The position numbers and the translations under genes were made by a program. The notes below the pieces were generated by a model, which was given only the letters and a program-made list of their open reading frames with translations, had not been told where the DNA came from and made no database searches. From contig OZ025214.1 of assembly GCA_964019055.1 (NCBI GenBank), positions 5,469,858-5,533,857 on the forward strand: DNA of 64,000 nt, read 5' to 3'. Shown one piece after another: positions 53,634 to 64,000 of this stretch; the stretch's first letter is position 1, and each line of letters starts with the position of its first letter. The DNA comes from Anthopleura xanthogrammica (taxonomy: Eukaryota > Cnidaria > Anthozoa > Actiniaria > Actiniidae).

Positions 53634-56366
53634 ATGGCGATATGTGCGGTGGCACATTTCTTGGCCTTCATTCTTCTGACTACAAGTATTCATTTATGTG
53701 AGTGCGAAGAAAAAGACCTAATATATTTTCCAGTTCTGCTAACGGACGATGTTCATTATCGATACTTCTCGGTGGAGAGAAACCAGAAGCTCGTTAGTAA
53801 AGGTACTAAAGTCAAGAAAGTGCGAGTCTACGATGACATGGAGTGTATAGGTCGATGTACTCGCATGGGAGACTCGTGTAAGTCAGTCAACTATAAGAAG
53901 AAAGACACTGATGGTCTTCACTTGTGCGAACTGTTTGTAAAAGACATGTACGACAAACCTAAAGAACTGCCTCAAAAGATGCTGGACAAATCTTTTCAAC
54001 ACATCTCCGTACATGTAAGTTTTGCTTTTTAAATTATATTCATTATTATTACAAAATATTTTTTTTTTCAAAATTATTACTTTCATTATCATGATAAATA
54101 CCACGATTTTCAGCCGATATAAAATGTCAATCCAATAATCCTACCTTTTATAAGATAAGATAAGGTTTAGCTATATTTCCCCCCTAATAATATCAATCCT
54201 AGTGTAAGGAGAGTGCCATAAAGTCTGAAAAGAGACACTAATATTTCAATTCCAAGATAGAGAGCAGAAGAAAACATGACAGGTAAAAAGGCTGTTCAGA
54301 AACTGCTCATGTTTGCCGAATCGAGATGTCAGTGCTAATGATCATGAAATTGCAGCAAAGGAATGATCGACAGATCGACAGATTTTGATTGATAATATTA
54401 TCCTGTAATCGTAAATGACAGTTTAGGGTTTTTCTAGCTCGAATTCTGTTGAAATATTCATAGCTGGGCGCTGTCAGCTAACGCCTGATATCCCAACTTT
54501 GGAGCTAGCCAATTTCGTTAAATTTCGTTTAAAGACTAAATTCTAGTTAAGCACCTGTTAGATCGCTTAATTGTCTAGCAACGGTACAGTTTTAGTTTAA
54601 CCCCAAGTACGATGAATAATAGAATTTTAACATAGTTCAAATTCCTCTTCGGGAATTAGGAACTAGTCGATTACTATTCACTTTGTCAACCTTGCAACCA
54701 TTATTTAAGGGATTGTAGCACGTAGTTTAGTACAGAAGAGAAACAGAAGGCAGAAAGAAGCCGAGCAGGAATACAGAGCAATGCAGAAATAAAAGAATCA
54801 AGAATTCCAAAGTATTCTCGTGTGTCGCGGAGGACGAGCTAGTCCCACCAGAAAATCCTTCGTAACATATGTTTCTCGTTGTTTTTGAAATTTTGTTGAG
54901 ACTTTGGCGGTAGTTTTCATTACGAAGTTTTGCGTCCTAACAGCCAGCGCAAGTTTGTGTAGCAACTTCTAAGGACTAGATTGCCGCGAAACTTGCCGTA
55001 TATACTCTCCTATGCCTTTACACTGGCTCAATGAAATTTAAAAAAAATTCATCTTGAATTTTTGGATTTATGAGTATTTTTCCTCAAAAAGCCATTTTTT
55101 AAGATCGTCATTATTTTACCCAATTCGCAGAAAAACAAATACTGATACATAGTTCAAGGCTTGAAGACTCATGACTGCAAATTTCTTGAAAATCGGACAA
55201 GGTTTTGATGCAAAAAGAAGCGATTGAAATTCATGCCCGTGAAACAAATCAATAGGTGCGGGCCACCTTAAGACAAGGTTTGGGCTGATCAAACGTCTCT
55301 TGCAACCCCATTTCATTTCTTCCAAGAGCAAGCTTACGTTTTCACTTTCTTTCAGCCACCAATCCACAAAACATGTGCTGAAGTGTACAAGAACAATGGC
55401 AGACGTAACGCCGTCTACAACATCGCTCCCATCCCTTCCCTCTCATTATATGTTTACTGTGATATGACAACTGCTGGGGGAGGATGGACAGTCATTCAGA
55501 AACGAATAGACGGCTCGGTTGATTTCTATCGTGACTGGGCCCATTACAAGAAGGGGTTTGGTGACAAGTTGGGAGAATACTGGTTGGGATTGGACAATAT
55601 CCATGCTATGACGTCACAGAGAGGTTACAAACTGCGGATAGACATGGAGGACTTTGATGGAGAGAAGAGATACGCAGATTATGACACTTTTGTGGTTGCT
55701 GACGAATCTGATAATTATCGGCTTACTATTGGAGGTTTTTCAGGTTAGTGTTAATTTGTTTACTAAAAGACAGAGTTGATTTGGTAGTAAATGACTGAAT
55801 GACAGACTGTCAGACAAACGACTGACTTACTGACAGAGTGACCGACTGACTGACATATACTGAGACTGACGAACAGACTGACTGAAAAAATGAATGAATG
55901 ACTGACAAAATGACAGAGTGCGTGACTGACTGACCGATTGAGTGACAGACAGAGTGACAAAAAACTGACAGACAGACTAAATAATTGATTGACAGCGGAG
56001 TGGCAGAAAGACAAACTGACTTTTCGACTGATCGACCGACAGACAGACTTGCTGATTTATTGATTGAAATGAAATAATTCCTCAGGGAATGCAGGAGATG
56101 CCATGAATGTTCATAACAACATGCAGTTCTCAACCAAAGACCGCGACAACGACAAATGGGTAGTTAATTCTCATCACAAAGACTGTGCTCAATTTTTCAA
56201 AGGGGCCTGGTGGTATAACAAATGCCACGATACCTGCCCGAATGGGGAGTACTATCAATCACAAGGACTAACTTTCATGGATGGATTGGGCATTATCTGG
56301 AACAATTGGAAAGGCCTCAAGCATTCTCTGAAGAGAATTGAGATGAAAATAAAACCAAAAGACTAA
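53634..56366 (+). CDS. Secreted PAN-fibrinogen domain protein, FReD4 (chimeric copy)
   Basis: Exons 53634-54014, 55356-55743 and 56086-56366 give 349 residues. The signal peptide and first 20 or so mature residues follow FReD2 (MAICAVAHFLAFILLTTSI, CECEEKDLIYFPVLLTDD), while from ERNQKLVSKGTKVK onward it follows FReD3. The 1.5-kb 5' flank also follows FReD2 and the 3' flank follows FReD3. The domain plan is the same: signal, four-cysteine PAN-like domain, fibrinogen domain with DRDND and GAWWYNKC. Intron 1 differs from FReD3 by a possible solo LTR (54203-54868). Confidence 0.93.
54203..54868 (+). mobile_element. Possible solo LTR in FReD4 intron 1
   Basis: The segment starts TGTAAGGAGAG and ends CCTTCGTAACA (TG...CA), with a TATA-like atttaagggattgtagcacg, an AATAAA (gaaataaaagaatc) 40-60 bases further on, and a GC-rich U5-like end. 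FReD3 intron 1 lacks it at the matching point (caatcctagtctactcg). I see no clear target-site duplication, which lowers confidence. Confidence 0.42.
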
Positions 56367-57207
56367 TTTTGATTTCAAAACATTGAATCAAAAATGTTAT
56401 GTGGTTACTGTCGTATCGTGCTATTACAGTGACATTTACTCCACATGACTTATAGACAATAATCATCATATCTACACTTGTATTTTAGTATTAGTTTGAC
56501 GACACAATGAAAAGTCATAAGTTAAAACTAGTAGGGTTGAATGAGAACTTATTCTAAAAGAAAAAAAAGGGTTGAAACGAGAAAGGTAGGAAAAGAGAAA
56601 AGGAAACCCTCTTTTCGAAGTTGCGATGTGTACCAAACAAGAAAGCCAGACAAAAAATACTATTTAGTATGACACCAGATTTAAAAATCTTTGAGGAAAA
56701 ACATTTCTGAACGTTGTCACTGCATGTCGTACCGCGACAATAACAATTTGATAGATTACCGGTGACCAGAATGCCGGTTACTAACCACCATGTATTATCA
56801 TGATAGTCTTTTGTTGGCCATGTTGGATGACACCAAAATGAGTCAACTTACAAGGCGGCTATGACGTCACATGGGGTCCAAAAATTCTACTTCCCTTGTA
56901 TCTCCAGCCATCTAATAAGAAATTACCTTCTTAACTCAGTTTTTGTAGCCTTAGTCGGAGTCTTATAAGTATAATTAGCCATAATTCTACACATATATCC
57001 AGAGTAAAAATTTTTTTGGGCTTCCTGTGCTAAGAACTCTTAATGGACTGGGCTGCACCACAGGAAACCCATGGCAGCCAATGAAGAAACGCGATTTTTT
57101 TTTCTTGTATAGGTGTATTTAGCAATTAGATTAGATTTAATAAAAATTACGCTTGATGTAATAAAGAATAATAATTATTAATAAAGTACAGGGCGTTATT
57201 GTACTTG
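56367..57207. other. FReD4 to RRP12 convergent spacer
   Basis: No gene. It is nearly identical to 51009-51896 behind FReD3 and marks the end of the duplicated unit. Confidence 0.8.
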
Positions 57208-60200
57208 TTATTTTGCTTTCCCTTGCCGGTGACCTTTGACCTTTGATGAGCCCTTTTGTGTTGCTCGTACAAGACTCTGAAACTGGCCAGCAGCCTTGCG
57301 CTGTTTTCTGTGGAGAGAAAGAATAAAATTAAAATTAATAGTCAATAACGACTGTTATAATAGAGCGCATTTTGGATGAGCAGTGATTTCGCGCACTGTG
57401 CCGTGCCGTGACGGTACCATGTACGAGAATTCTGATTGGATGAGCAGTGATATTGAGCGCTGTAATTGGTTTAAAAGGTGTCGCAGATCAGTTCCGTACC
57501 GTGACAATGCCGTGCACGTGCTGTGCTGATTTAATTAATAAATAATATATCAAAAGTATTAATCACAAAAGTAATCAAATAATCCATACCTTTTGTTTAA
57601 AGAGCTTCGATTCAGAGGTAAATAAGCGTAAGGGTCAGGTTTTCCTTTTCTTTTCACATCTCCTCCAGCACGTTTGGCTTTGTACTCATTTCCAAACCGT
57701 CCCCCACCTCGAGAACCTCCTTTTCTTTCGTCCTCTTCTTCATCTTCTTCGCCTTGTTTAGCTCTCTTTCTTTTAGCTCCCAGATCCTGTTTATGTAGTA
57801 AAGAAAGAAATCAGTAACAAGGATTGTGTGATAAGTAAATCCCATGTTCTACTTTGCATCCAAAATTCATTCCAAGTCAAATGCGGTCCCAGTGATGAAC
57901 CCTGTGGAAATCCCACGTAACAAGGATTGTGTGATAAGTCCCATGTTCTACTTTGCATCCAAAATTCTGTCCCAGGCCCAGGGATGAGTTTCGAGAAATC
58001 CCATACTTTTTATTCTATTTCCCATTCCAAGTCAAATGCGGTCCCAGTGATGAACCCTGTGGAAATTCCACGTTGGTGATTCTATTTCCCAATGACCTGA
58101 ATCCCAGTCCCAATCAATCATTCATTCATTCAGTCAATCAGTCTCTCATCCATTTATTTTATACCTTAATTTGATCTTCTAAGTCATCTTCTTCGTCAAG
58201 TTTTTCCAGAGCTGTTGAGCAGCAAAAACACTTCATTAGCAAAACATCGCGAACAAAAAAATAACGCCACCATAAAACCCTTTTTTATTTTTTATTTATT
58301 CCTTTGGCGGCTAAAGGTAGCTGCTCACCTCGCTTCTTCTTACGCTTGTTACCAGTCTCCTCATCGTCTTCGTCATTCTCATCCTGGATAATGAGTTTGC
58401 CATCTTTGGAAATCTCAAAATCGTCATCGTGTTTTCGTTTGGTTCCCTTGCTTGGATCAGTAGCTGGAAGTAATCAATCATAGAGTTCGTGGGAAGAATT
58501 GTGTTAATTTGGATTTTCTAGCGTAGAGTGGAAAAGTCACACCATTGGTTTCCGTCTAAATTTAAAGGGACAAAGATGAAAGAGCGGGATTTACTGTTTG
58601 TCATCTTACCTACAACTCTCTGGACTATTTTGGAGTCCATGAAATCAACAGGTTCCTCGTCAGCTCCCTCGCGAATCCAAGTTTTGGGACCTCTGACGTT
58701 TTGTTTGGCTAACTTTTTATCCTAATGGGGGGAAATCAAAACAAATGCCGATCTTAGCTGTGATTAAATGCTAGCTGTGGAGGGTATGGTCACCATCTTA
58801 TGATGATGACGAACGATGGCAAACATGACAAGGACAAGGATGTGGCTGATGATGATAATGATGAATACGTTAATAACGATGATGATGCTGGTCATGGTGT
58901 ATATGATGATAATGATGATGGCGGTGCTGATGATGATAATCATTATCACAATAATATCATTATGATTATCATCAATATGTTGTTGATGATGCTGATGCTG
59001 ATGATAAATACGTTGATGACGATGACGTTGGCAAAGGTGACCCAGAGGTTTTTGTTTCAGAGGTTTTTACATATATTGGACGTTGTAATCTCTGACGCAG
59101 TACAAGTTCTTGAACAAGAATGAGACGTGTCATTGCTACATTGTTCCATCTATTCTACCTTTAACTTCGCCTTTTGTTTGGGTTCGTCGTCTTCTTCGTC
59201 TGAGCCGAACATCAAATCTTCATAACTGAATAAATTAGAAAAATATTGTTACGTTAGAATTTCTGACTCATTACAAATGATTTCCATAGACTCTAATTAG
59301 TTAAGGGTTTTTGCCACAGGGAGCTCAATTCACCTTTTACTTTTATCTAAATTGGGCTCCCTGTGGTTTTTGCTAAGGAGAAACAATAAGTGAGTCTAAC
59401 CTTTCTTCTATTGTCTGCAGGTTATCCTGGTCTTCGGTTTCGTCAGCCTGAAAATTGAAAAAAAAAGATTATTTTAATAAAGGAATTACAGTAAAATATT
59501 CATCGATATTCTGAAACACCTTCTGGGCAGATCTAAGTCAGGGCACGGCTAACTCACAGATTGAATTGGAATTTAGCTTGTTAGGTTTTGCAAAGAGAGG
59601 AAAACCGGAGAACCCGGAGAAAAACCCTTGCATCAAGGGAGAGACCTTAAAATAAAATATTGACTCTGGTGAATAAACTTTATGACGAAGCACAAGATGA
59701 AATGCAATATGCTTTTCAGCTAATTAACAATTAGTCCTCGAGTCCGAATGGTCTACGAGTCAATAGCCCATGAGGCCGAAGGCCGAATGGGCTATTGACT
59801 CGTAGGCCATGAGGGCGAGAGGTCTAATTGTTTTAGTAAAAACCTACTAATCGGTCCAATAAAAGGATGCAAAAAGTTTTGGATTTTGCTTTAAATATAT
59901 ATTTTTTGGTTTTCAAAACCGGCGCTTTTCGCTACTAGAGGTCTATCACTAATAGACCCCTAGTAGCTCAGCCAATCACAGGGCTCGATTGGTGATAGAC
60001 CATTAGTAGGTTTTTTCTAATTAGTAGTAGTAGTAGTTGTATTCGTTCTTCATACCATCTTCTTGGCGCGAAATGCCATTTTTTGTCTCTTGAGTCGCTG
60101 TGTTGTTTTGTGAATGTTTTGAACGAGTTTGCGGTGCTTTTCAGGCACGCATTTTAAGGTCGTTTGGTATCTGATGGAAGAAAAAAAATGAAGGATCATC

Positions 60201-63200
60201 TCAACACTAAAGTCATCAGCAGCAGCAACGACAGGAGTTGCAACAGCAACAGCGACAACAACAGCAGCAGCAGCAACATTAGCAGCAGTAGCAATCAACA
60301 ACAGCAACAACAACAACAGCAAACAGCAACAGTTGTAACAACAACAGCAGCAACAACAGCAAGCAGCAACAGTTGTAACAACAGCAAACAGCAACAGTTG
60401 TAACAACAACAGCAGCAACAGTTGTAACAACAACAGCAAACAGCAACAGTTGTAACAACAACAACAAGAACAACAGTTACAACCAACAACAGCAAACAGC
60501 AACAGTAGCAACAACAACAGCAAACAGCAACAGTTGTAACAACAACAGCAAACAGCAACAGTTGTAACAACAACAACAGGAACAACAGTTACAACCAACA
60601 ACAGCAACAACAACAGCAACAACAACAGCAACAGCAACAGCAACAGTAGCAACAACAACAGCAAACAGCAGCAACAACAACAAAAGCTACAACAACAGCA
60701 TTAACAGTAACTGGAACAACAGCAGCAATTCACTTACCCAAACTTCCGAATAAGTCTCTCAAACAACACCTTGACGTTGTACCGAAAGCGACGACGATTA
60801 TCTTCATTCCACGTGACCACCCCACTCGCCTGGCAACACAAACAAGACAGTGATATTACTGAACGTGCAATATAATAATAGACTAGCAACAGATAATACA
60901 CTAGCAACATACCAGGTCCTGGGCGTACGGTGCAAGATCTTCTCTACTCAACACAGAAATGACAACCTGCAGAATCAAGTAGAAAAGAATTTGAAACTTC
61001 TATCACAAAAGTTAACATTGTACATTGTACACCACTGCTTAGTGTATCACCCCTGCAGCAATTATCCTCGCAATTTTAAGGCATATCTTTCAAGTCGCTG
61101 CAAGTTGCTGAGATCCCGTTGCATGTAACACTTCACCTCGGCAACCTGAAACGCTACATTTTCAAGCATTGCAAGACACGTTGCTGAGAATATTGCACAG
61201 TGTAATAGGACCTTTCAGCAACCTGCAACGCTACATTGCGAAACAAGTTGATAAACATTGCGCAGTGAACAGAACCTTGGGGTAAAAGACTACCATCTAT
61301 CATATAAATCGTTAGACTACGTCAAGATACATGAGAATGATTGACAGTAGTTTATTGCCCATTAACCTGTCATAAGAGTTTGTCTCGATCGACACGCAGC
61401 AATGACAACAGTGGTTAATGGAGTGGTGAGCTTACCTTGAAGAATCCAAGAGTAGATTTAATGATTTCCTTACTTCTGGATGCCAAACAGACCAGCACAC
61501 TTCGAATAAGCTGTTCCATGACCTCAGTTGGTACATCACCTGGAATCACAATCACAATAGAACACATATTATGAAGTTTAGGATCACTAATCATCACTAC
61601 AAGTGAGAGACATGTAAGCAGCAATGTATGCCAATGGCCGTGCACATCCATGCATCCCCGCCCCCACCCGTCCTGCCCCCGTAATATACCTCCTTAGCTT
61701 CGGCGTATTGTTTTTCCATTTCAGACCAGATGTCATTCTCTTGAAAATAAGATTTTTTGTTTGAGTTGCATCCATATTAATGTGTCTTCTTATGTGCAAC
61801 CGTTAAAAAAAAGAAATAATACTCTAGGGAATGACACAGGGTCTTAAATTGGAAAACATTACAGCCAAGCTAAAGGGGTCTATCCAGTTCTTTAGAATTG
61901 ATTTCACTGACTTACCTCTGAACTCATAGACGATCCTAGAGATGGAAATGATGGTTGCACTGACCATGTGAGGAGAACCAGCCAAACCCGCCATGACCAG
62001 CTGAAGATACGAAATAAGACCATCTGGGAATATAAAGATGAGTGCATCAATACATATACACCCCACACAGGAAACTCAAAGGAGCTGATTATCTTTACAA
62101 GTGGACCTACCTCGCCTAGTCATTCCCTGACAGCGACACAAAGCGTGACACGTATCGACAAGTAACGCAAGTGCTGCAGTTCTTGCTTTAACACTCACTT
62201 CTTTGGTGCACAAGATTACCTATAAAATATATCAATAATCAAAGAACTTTTCCTTAAGGATCACACGCGATTTCAAGCGTGTGATTGGGAAGCACTATAA
62301 ACACTGCGCAGCAAATTTGCACATTTTAGTATCTGAAGGAATTTCAAAATCCTTTATTGGCTTTCATCCAAAAACTCCAATTTTCGCTTTATGGCGCACA
62401 GGTTTCTTGGATTTAAAACTTGCAAAAAAAAATCTTGTCATCGCTAATCACCACCGCAAGTACAGCAGTGGCGCAGCTCAATGGGGCCGAACTGAAAGCA
62501 TGTGAAGGCGCCTCTGGCAGCCGCTATACAGTCCATGTATGAATTAGTTAGGATTGATTTGAAAGGGAGGAAATGCCGGAGAGCCGGAATAATCCTCGGA
62601 GTCAGAAAGAGAACCAACTAGCTCTGCTCAAATTGGGCGACTGGGAATCGAACGCGGGACCTAAGAGGTGAGAGAAGTGCGCAAACCCTTAGAAAAGGGT
62701 ATACAAGACTGTTGTTTTCTGTAGAATAGCTTTGGTTATTTGGTTAAAGTGGATTAAAGATATATTGTATCAAAAAAAACTCACCTCTGGGACGATTGCC
62801 TTGATAAAGTCTTCCTGGTCGGCGTCCAATTTTTGTACGATGTGAGTGAGGCATCTTAAACGAGGCTAAAAGGAAAAAAATCGTAATAAATTTCAAGGTA
62901 TAGCATTGCGCGCAATGTTAAGGCAATCAATGTTGCGAGTCATGTCACACGACGCAATTTGTTGCATGAAATGTTGCTGAAGTACAAAACGATCTTACTA
63001 CAAATTCATTGCCTGCAATATTGTGCGCAATGTTGCACCGTGTGTCCGCGCCTTCAATCTACTGAATTTTCCCGTTAGTAATCACTAGGGTCTTACTGCT
63101 TTAGATGCCGAGCTGGAAGAAGATAAGGCTTCCATAAGAATTTCTTGTAAATCTTTCAAATGTGATGAGACGAAGTTGGTGCAAGCTGGTGAACTTGAAG

Positions 63201-64000
63201 CACAGATCTGTTCGATGACTCGGTAGGATTTCTTCTGCTGCGAGACATCTTGAACCTAGAAGTGGGAATCACAGAAAAAGAGGTGCAATACATAAAATTT
63301 GATGAGTTAAATGATCTTTATTCCATGTGTCCCCGAATAATTCTTTTTGAATTAGTGAATTGTGTGTATAGATGGAAAAGATTACGATTCAGTGTCTTTC
63401 TATTTTTTTGATTGTTCATTTATTTATCTATTTGTTGTTTGTTTGTTTGTTTTTTTAAGTGAAAGTCATGCTAAATTAAATTAGAAAAAAACCTACTAAA
63501 GGTCTATCACCAATCGAGCCCTGTGATTGGCTGAGCTACTAGGGGTCTATTAGTGATAGACCTCTAGTAGCGAAAAGCGCCGGTTTTGAAAACCAAAAAA
63601 TATATATTTAAAGCAAAATCCAAAACTTTTTGCATCCTTTTATTGGACCGATTAGTAGGTTTTTACTAAAACAATTAGACCTCTCGCCCTCATGGCCTAC
63701 GAGTCAATAGCCCATTCGGCCTTCGGCCTCATGGGCTATTGACTCGTAGACCATTCGGACTCGAGGACTAATTGTTAAGGAGCACTAACTTACCTTTAGA
63801 TAGGGCACAACGATGTTGTATAATTTTTCAATGTTGCTTTGTTCAACATAAGGAATCATAGCGACAATCATGTCCATCATGTGATTCCTGTAAAGAAAGT
63901 AGAACAATATATCAAAGTAACAAAAATAAAAACCGAATAAAAGCTTACAGAACCTGCAATACTCTGCTAGACAACTGGCCTCATTTTCCTGTTTGTCACC
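57208..64000 (-). CDS. RRP12: RRP12-like ribosome biogenesis and export factor (3' part)
   Basis: Seventeen coding exons on the minus strand: beyond 64000 to 63954, 63794-63887, 63097-63255, 62785-62865, 62111-62219, 61916-62023, 61436-61539, 60913-60966, 60738-60829, 60056-60170, 59401-59447, 59159-59225, 58620-58731, 58329-58463, 58165-58211, 57600-57786 and 57208-57307 (stop 57208-57210). The upstream part is alpha-helical HEAT-repeat sequence ([40 protein letters not shown]). Then follow an acidic DEEDDE segment, [11 protein letters not shown], and the hallmark basic tail [20 protein letters not shown] with [10 protein letters not shown]. Known role: nucleolar/nuclear HEAT protein needed for pre-40S maturation and export. 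The N-terminal half is outside the window. Introns are packed with microsatellites and an inverted MITE pair. Confidence 0.95.
57812..58090. repeat. Imperfect direct duplication in an RRP12 intron
   Basis: acaaggattgtgtgataagt with catgttctactttgcatcc and gcggtcccagtgatgaaccc each occur twice (start about 57817 and 57918), with the second copy carrying an insertion. Confidence 0.85.
58800..59025. repeat. Imperfect GAT/GATAAT microsatellite in an RRP12 intron
   Basis: Interrupted gatgat and gataat repeats through 59025. The aspartate-rich and isoleucine-rich open frames here are not genes. Confidence 0.85.
59724..60021 (+). mobile_element. 298-bp palindrome-rich element, copy 1
   Basis: Nearly identical to 63481-63778 in the opposite orientation. 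It contains two internal hairpins (gtctacgagtcaatagccca with tgggctattgactcgtagg; ggtctatcac with gtgatagacc). No simple terminal inverted repeat or target duplication is evident, so the class is unclear. Confidence 0.85.
60210..60725. repeat. CAG/CAA microsatellite filling an RRP12 intron
   Basis: Repeats of caacagcaacagttgtaac and pure CAACAG/CAGCAG tracts occupy nearly all of the intron between exons 60056-60170 and 60738-60829. The minus-strand leucine/cysteine/valine-rich open frame that runs into the exon is repeat translation. Confidence 0.93.
62560..62690 (-). mobile_element. tRNA-derived SINE fragment in an RRP12 intron
   Basis: On the minus strand the segment reads ggtcccgcgttcgattccca, a good B-box (GTTCGATTCC), followed downstream by a ctccggcatttcctccc core. 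It lies between the RRP12 exons 62785-62865 and 62111-62219. Confidence 0.55.
63481..63778 (-). mobile_element. 298-bp palindrome-rich element, copy 2 (inverted)
   Basis: Reverse-complement of 59724-60021 with only a few differences near one end (cctttag for ccattag, one extra t). Both copies lie in introns of the same gene. Confidence 0.85.

Noticed and set aside
58764..59123. Aspartate-rich and isoleucine-rich frames in an RRP12 intron
   Set aside because: Products of an imperfect GAT/GATAAT microsatellite.
60050..60664. 204-codon leucine/cysteine/valine-rich minus-strand frame
   Set aside because: Only its end (60056-60170) is a real RRP12 exon; the rest is CAG/CAA intron repeat beyond a good splice acceptor.

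Overview
The window is nuclear DNA from an animal, most likely an anthozoan cnidarian such as a stony coral. Every recognisable gene is split by spliceosomal introns and encodes metazoan proteins (PUF60, a TRC8-like E3 ligase, glutaredoxin-3, RRP12). Two small families are locally amplified: DUF924 proteins, and secreted PAN plus fibrinogen-domain lectin-like proteins. The DNA is AT-rich and full of short foldback elements (MITEs), SINE pieces and microsatellites. The species assignment is inference from gene content.

Layout. 1-349: last exon of a cytochrome P450 (+), followed by two tandem-repeat blocks. 1490-4200: DUF924 gene A (-). 6049-7855 and 10669-13076: DUF924 genes B and C (+), the products of a direct tandem duplication (about 4258-8129 copied to 8130-13350) that now differ by MITE insertions. 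14494-22077: PUF60 (-), 12 coding exons, with a 566-base perfect GAT array in one intron. 22345-24764: TRC8/RNF139-like RING ligase (+), head to head with PUF60 across 267 bases holding four CCAAT boxes. 24765-27408: two clear MITEs and a large foldback. 27409-34833: GLRX3/PICOT (-), 12 exons. 36020-37105: a single-exon gene of unknown function (-). 38061-38635: a 22-bp minisatellite. 39235-56366: four PAN-fibrinogen genes (FReD1-4, +), three coding exons each. 57208 to the window end: RRP12 (-), 3' part, 17 exons visible.

Main structural story. The FReD array carries the trace of a roughly 10.9-kb tandem duplication running from FReD1 intron 2 to the last exon of RRP12. It left a truncated RRP12 exon between FReD3 and FReD4. 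A later deletion appears to have fused a FReD2-type promoter and signal peptide to a FReD3-type body, making FReD4 a chimera. Paralogous filled and empty sites in both duplicated loci let several MITE families be defined with precise ends and target-site duplications. The single-copy genes act in splicing (PUF60), ER ubiquitylation (TRC8-like), iron-sulfur handling (GLRX3) and ribosome export (RRP12); they do not form a pathway together. The FReD proteins look like secreted recognition molecules.
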